NCBI RefSeq assembly: GCF_000687475.1
Contig: NC_057320.1
Span: forward strand, 4,030,001-4,094,000
Reading direction: 5' to 3'
Length of the DNA stretch: 64,000 bases
Source: Ustilaginoidea virens
Taxonomy: Eukaryota; Ascomycota; Sordariomycetes; Hypocreales; Clavicipitaceae
Shown here in pieces: positions 58,481 through 64,000 of the stretch. Positions within the stretch are counted from its first letter, which is position 1, and each line of letters starts with the position of its first letter. Both the position numbers and the translations under genes were made by a program. Under the pieces are notes generated by a model, which saw nothing but the letters and a program-made list of their open reading frames with translations, searched no databases and was not told the DNA's origin.

Positions 58481-60797
58481 CCACTTTTTCTTTTGACCAT
58501 GGTATTCATTATTCATTATACACGGGGCTCTCACTACTACCCCTTAATACCTTTCTTAGCACCAGACCCGAACTGGTCGCTTATTTTCCTACCCCCAGAC
58601 CTACTACCTAATGTAATTGTCACTGGTACTGGCCAGCTGAGGATACCACTGAATTGGTTATCCCATCAGCTACCAGTGACTCCACCGGGAACATGCACGT
58701 CACCTCCAGTGACAAGCTTGTCTGTCCTTCGAAAAGAGTTTGGGCAGATGTCGGCGATTGGCGCTGCAGCAAAGTCACGTCAAATACTAGCCGACTTGTT
58801 TTCATAAATTGAGCTACATACATGTAGTTTTGTCATTCGGCTACGGCCGTTCGTCATCTTCCTGGCTGCTCGATGGATGAGCACATTGCAACGCTCAAGG
58901 TTGGCCGCAAAATGGACCATCTGGATTCTGATCCAACAAGTCCTGGTACGGACTAGCCCGAGGTTTCGCTCCCATCCTCTGATTGGCAAGTCCCTTTCTC
59001 TTCAGGAATATAGATAGGCCAGCTGACAGTTAAACCAACTCAACGACAAGGAAGGACGACTTATTCGTACAGCTAGCTACCTAGGATGCTGGGCTTGGAG
59101 CCATCAAGAGGCTTGTTGGCGCACCTGCGTTGTCTCTCCACGTCAGTTGTCGATGACATTCTAATAAGCCCCATGCAAGCCAGGGGAAATACTTGGCGTT
59201 CGCTGCTCCTGTCAGGGGAAAGCCTAAAGATGGCGGCAATGCATGGTAACTGGCAACGATTACAAGATTAAATCCCATTTTATTGTTAGCTAGGTCCAGG
59301 TTGGCTTACTACATGTATAATCCTCTAGACTTACGACATCCTGGCCTCCGCGTCCTTCTCCACGGTATAGCCGTACCCCTCCACGGTTTCTCTCTCGGGC
59401 CAGAGTCCAATGCTGATACTGCCTTGATGTCCTCGAGGTTCCGGGTTCCTTTTTTTTTTCTTTTTTTCGCCGAAACGCGAGGGCTAACTTGGAGAGCGTG
59501 GTCCAAAAACCATACCTACGCACCGCTCCCAGGTGATTTATGTGATAGCCGCCACGAATCACTCAACAAGTTGGGATAAAATGTTACGAACGTTCCACAA
59601 GGCATCTGAGCAGATATGACTGATTCGAACTTCTTCTACCTTTGCTACATACGGGTGCATTTTTGAATGTGAGCATGCATGCTAAAGTGGCTGACCAGGT
59701 ACTATATGCAGTCTTGCTATTTCCACGTGAAACAGTCAACGCATCATATAACAGAATTTTCGATCATCACTTTCTTTGTGAGTAGCAGTCATGAAAATAC
59801 CCTGCAGAGCAAAACCATGTTGAATCATGATGCTATGGCACAATCTATATGTCCAAGGTCGAGAAGTTCCATTCCTCGCCACGTAATCGATCCGCACGCC
59901 AGAACCGCCCGCATTTCCGCAGAGTATGTAGAAGGGCAGCAGGGTGGATACCGCAGACCGGCTTGCCCGTATGATGGGCCGCCTCGAGAATGACTTTAAT
60001 TCGAAGAGCTATGTTGGGCATTTGGTTGAATGTACTAGTCTGTTTGGACGAAGGATATTCATGACAAACAGCCGCCAAGCATGAATGCAACGGAAAGAAC
60101 TTGGACCCAGCTGGCTTGAAACAAAACGACTCGGCACGACTTTACAGTCTGCCGTTATCCCCTCGTATCGTCCAAGAGGCAAGCCATGTGCTGGAGCGAG
60201 ATTGCGCGAAAAGCCAGGCATAATTTGCCGACGAGGAGTCAGAAAAAAGAAAAGGCCGAGCAGGATACACCGCAACGAGGAACAGGAATACGAACCAGCC
60301 ATGCCTCCCCCTTCTTTCCCGGTGCACGGGGAAAAATCAAAAAGCCCCGGAGAATGACAGGCTAGCGTTGAGCAAACGTCTGGACATTTTCGCACGGGGT
60401 TGCGTTGGTGTCTTAGACATGTGTCCGCAAAACTACTCAGGAGGGAGGATCTCGACTGGCCTTGCAAGCATGGCATCTCGGTGACGTGTCGCTGTTTATC
60501 TCGACAGCGGTAGGGTTGGGGCGGTGGTCGTCATGCCGGGTAGGCGTGTCGTGTCGCCACTACCCTTCTTTTTTTTTGGGGTGGGTTTGGGTGTTTTGTA
60601 TGCCCAAGTCAACTAAACTGGTCTGCTTGTTGGACGATGGATTCGAGACAATGCCCAGACCGGCTGGTCAAAGCCCAACTGCCGCGTGGGTGGTCTAGTC
60701 AAGAGCTCGCGAATCAACGTGTGCTGGGGGCGAGCATAACCGCGAGGCTTTTGTCGCGTTGTCAGCGGCGGTGGGGCTGACAAGGACGGATTGCTTC

Positions 60798-60892
60798 GAC
60801 CTGGTTTGACCTGGTTTTGACCTGGCTTTGACCTGGTTTTGACCTGGTTTTGACCTGATTTTGACCTGGTTTTGACCTGGTTTTGACCTGGT
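60798..60892. repeat. 11-bp minisatellite (GACCTGGTTTT)
   Basis: Nine units: a first of 10 bases, seven of 11 bases, and a final partial of 8. Two units carry single substitutions (GGCTTT, GATTTT). Any apparent protein repeat read from it is a by-product of the array. Confidence 0.9.
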
Positions 60893-61334
60893 GCGTGTCA
60901 TGTATGCACGAGCTGCTCGAAATTACAGGGAGGGGGGAGGAGAAAGACCTGGCGGCACCAGATGTGTGCGCTCTTGGGTGTGTGCTGGCAGATTCAGATT
61001 CAGATTCAGATTCAAGATTTCAGATTCAAGCAAGATTCAGCTCCTCACTTGGGCTTGCGTGGGTTCGGGGGATAAAGAGCCGCACCGACCCGGAATTCTG
61101 GGACAGACGAAGTCGCAGCAGGCAAGAGACAGACAGACCAGACCAGACCAGACAGGTAGTTAGACTAGTACTCCATAGACCAGACCTTGTTGACGTCGTG
61201 CAGTTGCCCGGGCCGGCCTAACCCAAAAGAGATCGGCGGTCTGTGTCGACGACGGACAGGCGGAGCTCCACCATTTGATCTTCGTCGTACATGGCATTAG
61301 GACATAAAAGGGCGCAGTTACATAGTTACATGTA

Positions 61335-61385
61335 GCATGCATGGCATGGCATGGCATAGCATAGCATGGCATAGCATAGCATAGC
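61335..61385. repeat. GCATG/GCATA pentanucleotide array
   Basis: About ten tandem 5-base units alternating between GCATG and GCATA forms. Non-coding simple repeat. Confidence 0.85.
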
Positions 61386-61506
61386 CGTAGCATATATCAG
61401 GCATCCACGAGTAAGGTGCCTAGCGTACATTGTCTGCATAAAAACGGAGTACCCCTTGCACCACTCACGAGACGAGCACCCACTGTTGTAAGCAGTCTCG
61501 AGGCAA

Positions 61507-61607
61507 AAATAAAAACAAAAATAAAAATAAAAGTAAATAAAAATAAATAAAAATAAATAAAAATAATAATAAATAATAAAAATAGAAATTAATAAATAAA
61601 AAAAAAA
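61507..61607. repeat. AAATA-rich tract
   Basis: About 100 bases made almost only of A and T, with AAATAAATA-type periodicity. It stands out sharply against the GC-rich surroundings. Confidence 0.8.
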
Positions 61608-61928
61608 GGTCACTGGACTTGACCCGGTCCAAGCCAAACGTGAGGGTAGTTGAAGATATTTCTCGACATGTACCTGCTATCTTTTGCAACGTCGTTGAGA
61701 GCGTCATGAAGCTTGCTGTTTAAGGCGTGGTTACGCTTGCCATGGCTGAGGAATGATTTTGCACAAACATGATTGCCAACATCAAGACGCAACGTATCTT
61801 GCTGTACTGACAAATACATGGTTAGGTTTTCTAAACTTTCCACAACTTCAGCTTGTAGGTTTTAGGACCAGGCCGCCCGACGGAATATATGTATATATAT
61901 ATATATATATACCCACAAACGCGTGACG

Positions 61929-62432
61929 ATGCTCGCTTGTCTCCGACGCAGTCATGGCCGTTCTCAGAGCCAGGCACCTCGTTGTTACGTAGCTGCTGCG
62001 TCTGCGCTCGCGCTCTCGTCTTTGCCGCACCGACGAGATTGCAGCTCAGAGCGACATCACCTTCCTTCCGCACAGGCTACTACCCGTCACGGCGCAGCAA
62101 GATCTCCCTCCACCTCGGGAGCCACGGCGGTCGTGTCTGGCGACTTGCAAGCACGCTTCTTCTCCCAAGTTCCTGGTTGCAAGTTCGATTCTTTGCCGGA
62201 TCCATCAGCGCCGAGTCGAGGGGAAGCTGTAGCTGGTGCTGGGTTTTCCGCCTTGATGCCTCTTCCTCGCAAGCTCTGGTTTGATGCTGAGAAGCACTTT
62301 TGGCAGAGCAAGACGTCTCGCCGTGGCCGTGGTCAATGCGACCGAACGGATAGTTTGGCGGTCCTCTCAAGGCACAAGGTGCCGAAGGCCCCCAGGGTGC
62401 GCGTGGTTGGCATCGTCAACCCCCTCGGATAA
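61929..62432 (+). CDS. Possible small protein, unrecognised
   Basis: A 168-codon open frame starting from the ATG at 61929, just after a (TA)n run. The N terminus (MLACLRRSHGRSQSQAPRCY) is Arg-rich and acid-free, and could be a mitochondrial leader; no domain is recognisable beyond it. Other frames on both strands are also open across much of the same stretch, which lowers its value. It may equally be random open sequence or one exon of a spliced gene. Confidence 0.2.
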   Translation: MLACLRRSHGRSQSQAPRCYVAAASALALSSLPHRRDCSSERHHLPSAQATTRHGAARSPSTSGATAVVSGDLQARFFSQVPGCKFDSLPDPSAPSRGEAVAGAGFSALMPLPRKLWFDAEKHFWQSKTSRRGRGQCDRTDSLAVLSRHKVPKAPRVRVVGIVNPLG

Positions 62433-63123
62433 GCAAACGGCTGTCCGGCTGCAAAGGAGAGGAGAGCGCGAGGGTTCGCAGGAGGGGTGACCCCGGGCAA
62501 GTCCAGGGATGAGCCATCTTCCAGTGGCCAGGGAAAAAAAAACAGCAAGGACGGGCAAAGCGGCGAGGGGTGGTAAAGAAGGACTGCTGGAGCGCTGCAT
62601 CTCGCTGCATCTCGCTGCATCTATTGATGCGATCACGCGACCCGTTGCTGTGTTGGCGTCATGGTCAATGGCCGCTTGAGTCGGATGGTGCTTGTCTACG
62701 TCCGTAGCGGGGTAGGGAATACCACCGCTTGTTATTTTGGCAAAGTTTAGTTGAATACAATACGGAGTACCAAAATTAATCCCATTTCCCGCGAAAGGAA
62801 AAAAAGAAATAAATGAAGGAATGAATGAGTCACGCTTGCGCAATATTCCACAGGGTTCTTGATAGCCCCTCTTTTCCTAGGCTTTGGCCAGCCCTCTGCC
62901 AGTAAAAGTCGTGCCTCGGTCGTCCCCCTGTGGCGCCAGCCGCCAGCCGCCAGCCGCTTACCCACTACCGGCCTCGGTACTGTACTGTATGTCGTCTTTA
63001 TCAAATGCGCTGATTGCTTGGCTCCCCATCTCCCCCTCCAACGAGGCCCAAAGCAACCGCGAGTTTGTGCACCACCTTGGCATCTCGCCAACCCAGAGAG
63101 CGACGACGAACGACGGATGAACC

Positions 63124-63987
63124 ATGCGCGATGGCGTCGTGCGCACTGCTGCCCTGCATCGCATGCGGCTCGAGGACTTTTCCACACCAAGACTGCAGCA
63201 TATCGTGAGAACGTACGCATCCCAGTGCTTGCGAGCCCAACACCCGCCACATCCGACCCGTCGCGCACGTGCATCGAGACGCTTTCCAGCTTCGCCATCA
63301 CCGTCCCCGTCCCTCCCATTCGCGGCAGTCGCTCGGACGGCAGCTGCAGCTGTCCACGACGCGCCTCAGGGCGGGGGTCCCCTGGCGGAATATGACAGAA
63401 GAGTAGAGGCTGGTCGCTTGCGAAACGATGAGCATCAGAGGGGTGAGACCACGAGGAGAACCCCAGGAGCTCGCCTGTACTCTTGCAGATGATGCCAGCA
63501 ACACGGACTGTCGCCTAACAACTCTGTTACTAGGCATCATCGAGAGCTTGCAGCATTTGCACAACGAGCTGCGCAAATACAACGCGTCGGCTGTTGTCCA
63601 CCCCAGCCTGGACCTCCTGAAGCCATCCAAGAAATCCGTCTTCTCGTCGCTGTTCGGTAGAGCTAGTACGAAGAAATCCGTAATCGACGAGATACCGGAT
63701 GATCTACCACGCGGACTGTACCTCTACGGCGACGTTGGCAGCGGCAAGACAATGCTCATGGATCTGTTTTACGATACCTTGCCGAGCTCGGTCAAGACGA
63801 AGACTCGCATTCACTTCCACAACTTCATGCAGGATGTACATAGGCGGCTGCACCAGCTGAAGGTGCAGCATGGAAGTGATGTGGATGGCGTGCCTTTTGT
63901 GGCAGCCGATATTGCTGAGCACGGCAATGTCCTATGCTTTGACGAGTTTCAATGCACCGATGTGGCTGATGCCATGATTCTGCGCAG
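63124..63987 (+). CDS. AFG1: AFG1-family mitochondrial AAA ATPase (5' part)
   Basis: ATPase of the AFG1/LACE1 (AFG1L) family, linked to degradation of mitochondrially encoded respiratory subunits at the inner membrane. Two exons are visible, 63124-63442 and 63534-63987; a GTATGC donor at 63988 shows that the gene continues past the window. The first 85 residues are Arg/Ser/Ala-rich and acid-poor, a good mitochondrial presequence. The family core begins PLAEYDRRVEAGRLRNDEHQRG and, across the splice, IIESLQHLHNELRKY. Walker A GDVGSGKT is at residues 172-179 and Walker B LCFDEFQ has D243 and E244. A second in-frame ATG lies at 63163 (residue 14). The 3' half, with the sensor and arginine-finger motifs, is outside the window. 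Confidence 0.93.
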
Positions 63988-64000
63988 GTATGCCTACAGA

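Larger units (their letters stand above)
55654..63123. other. 7.5 kb gene-poor region
   Basis: The largest stretch without a supported gene. It contains a (CTTTTTT)n tract (about 58390-58480), an 11-base minisatellite (60798-60892), a CAGATT repeat (60990-61041), a GCATG/GCATA pentamer array (61335-61385), an AAATA-rich tract (61507-61607), a (TA)n run (about 61883-61911), a CTGCATCTCG triplet repeat (about 62595-62623) and TACTCCGTA-like motifs at 57541, 61445 and 62761. One frame at 61929-62432 is listed separately at low confidence. Confidence 0.5.

Noticed and set aside
60695..60901. Protein-like repeat of KPGQNQVK type on the minus strand
   Set aside because: It is simply the 11-base minisatellite read in three rotating phases (33-base period).
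62160..62205. A B-box-like GTTGCAAGTTCGATTC suggesting a tRNA or SINE remnant
   Set aside because: No matching A box or acceptor stem, and the T-stem does not pair properly.

Overview
The window is nuclear DNA of a filamentous ascomycete, most likely a Sordariomycete and probably a hypocrealean (inference from protein resemblance, not from a search). The signs are short GT-AG introns of roughly 60-200 bases, GC-rich coding sequence, A/T homopolymers and microsatellites confined to introns and spacers, and proteins typical of the group: SUR7/PalI, a GH76 Dfg5/Dcw1 enzyme, GPI-anchored wall proteins and a fused Ura2/pyrABCN polypeptide. I see no rRNA, tRNA, CRISPR array, transposase or reverse transcriptase.

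Layout. 4.2-5.9 kb: an uncharacterised 566-residue protein (+). 6.7-7.8 kb: the SNARE Ykt6 (-). 9.0-15.0 kb: the double-cassette helicase Slh1/ASCC3 (+). 15.9-16.9 kb: a Rab-type GTPase (-). 19.7-20.8 kb: a SUR7/PalI membrane protein (+). 21.4-22.2 kb: an MscL-type mechanosensitive channel (+). 22.5-23.4 kb: a GPI-anchored repeat protein (-). 28.2-30.0 kb: a GH76 mannanase-like wall enzyme (+). 30.7-32.0 kb: histidinol-phosphate aminotransferase (-). 33.0-34.9 kb: a glutamine-rich protein with an SS18/Snf11-like core (+). 36.3-42.3 kb: the pyrimidine fusion enzyme (+). 43.2-44.1 kb: pyridoxamine-phosphate oxidase (+). 44.7-45.9 kb: a cyclin (-). 50.2-50.5 kb: a small membrane-anchored unknown (-). 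51.5-53.1 kb: PP4 phosphatase catalytic subunit (+). 54.8-55.7 kb: a bZIP factor (-). 63.1 kb to the end: the 5' part of an AFG1-type AAA ATPase (+). Gene-poor stretches lie at 1-4.2, 16.9-19.7, 23.4-28.2, 45.9-50.2 and 55.7-63.1 kb.

Most genes are housekeeping and are not arranged as a pathway. Four consecutive genes around 19.7-30 kb encode cell-surface or membrane functions. HIS5, URA2 and PDX3 are separate biosynthetic genes. No secondary-metabolite cluster or defence island is visible.

Most notable: the Ura2 fusion appears to lack the whole inactive dihydroorotase-like domain; the 3' end of HIS5 carries a 63-base-period tandem copy of its last codons; PP4c has two in-frame candidate splice acceptors beside its metal-binding motif and a low-complexity insertion of about 90 residues; the MscL tail carries a four-cysteine knuckle; and short TACTCCGTA-type motifs are scattered through non-coding DNA only from about 25 kb onward. 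All splice sites were inferred by eye from reading frame, consensus and protein-family fit.
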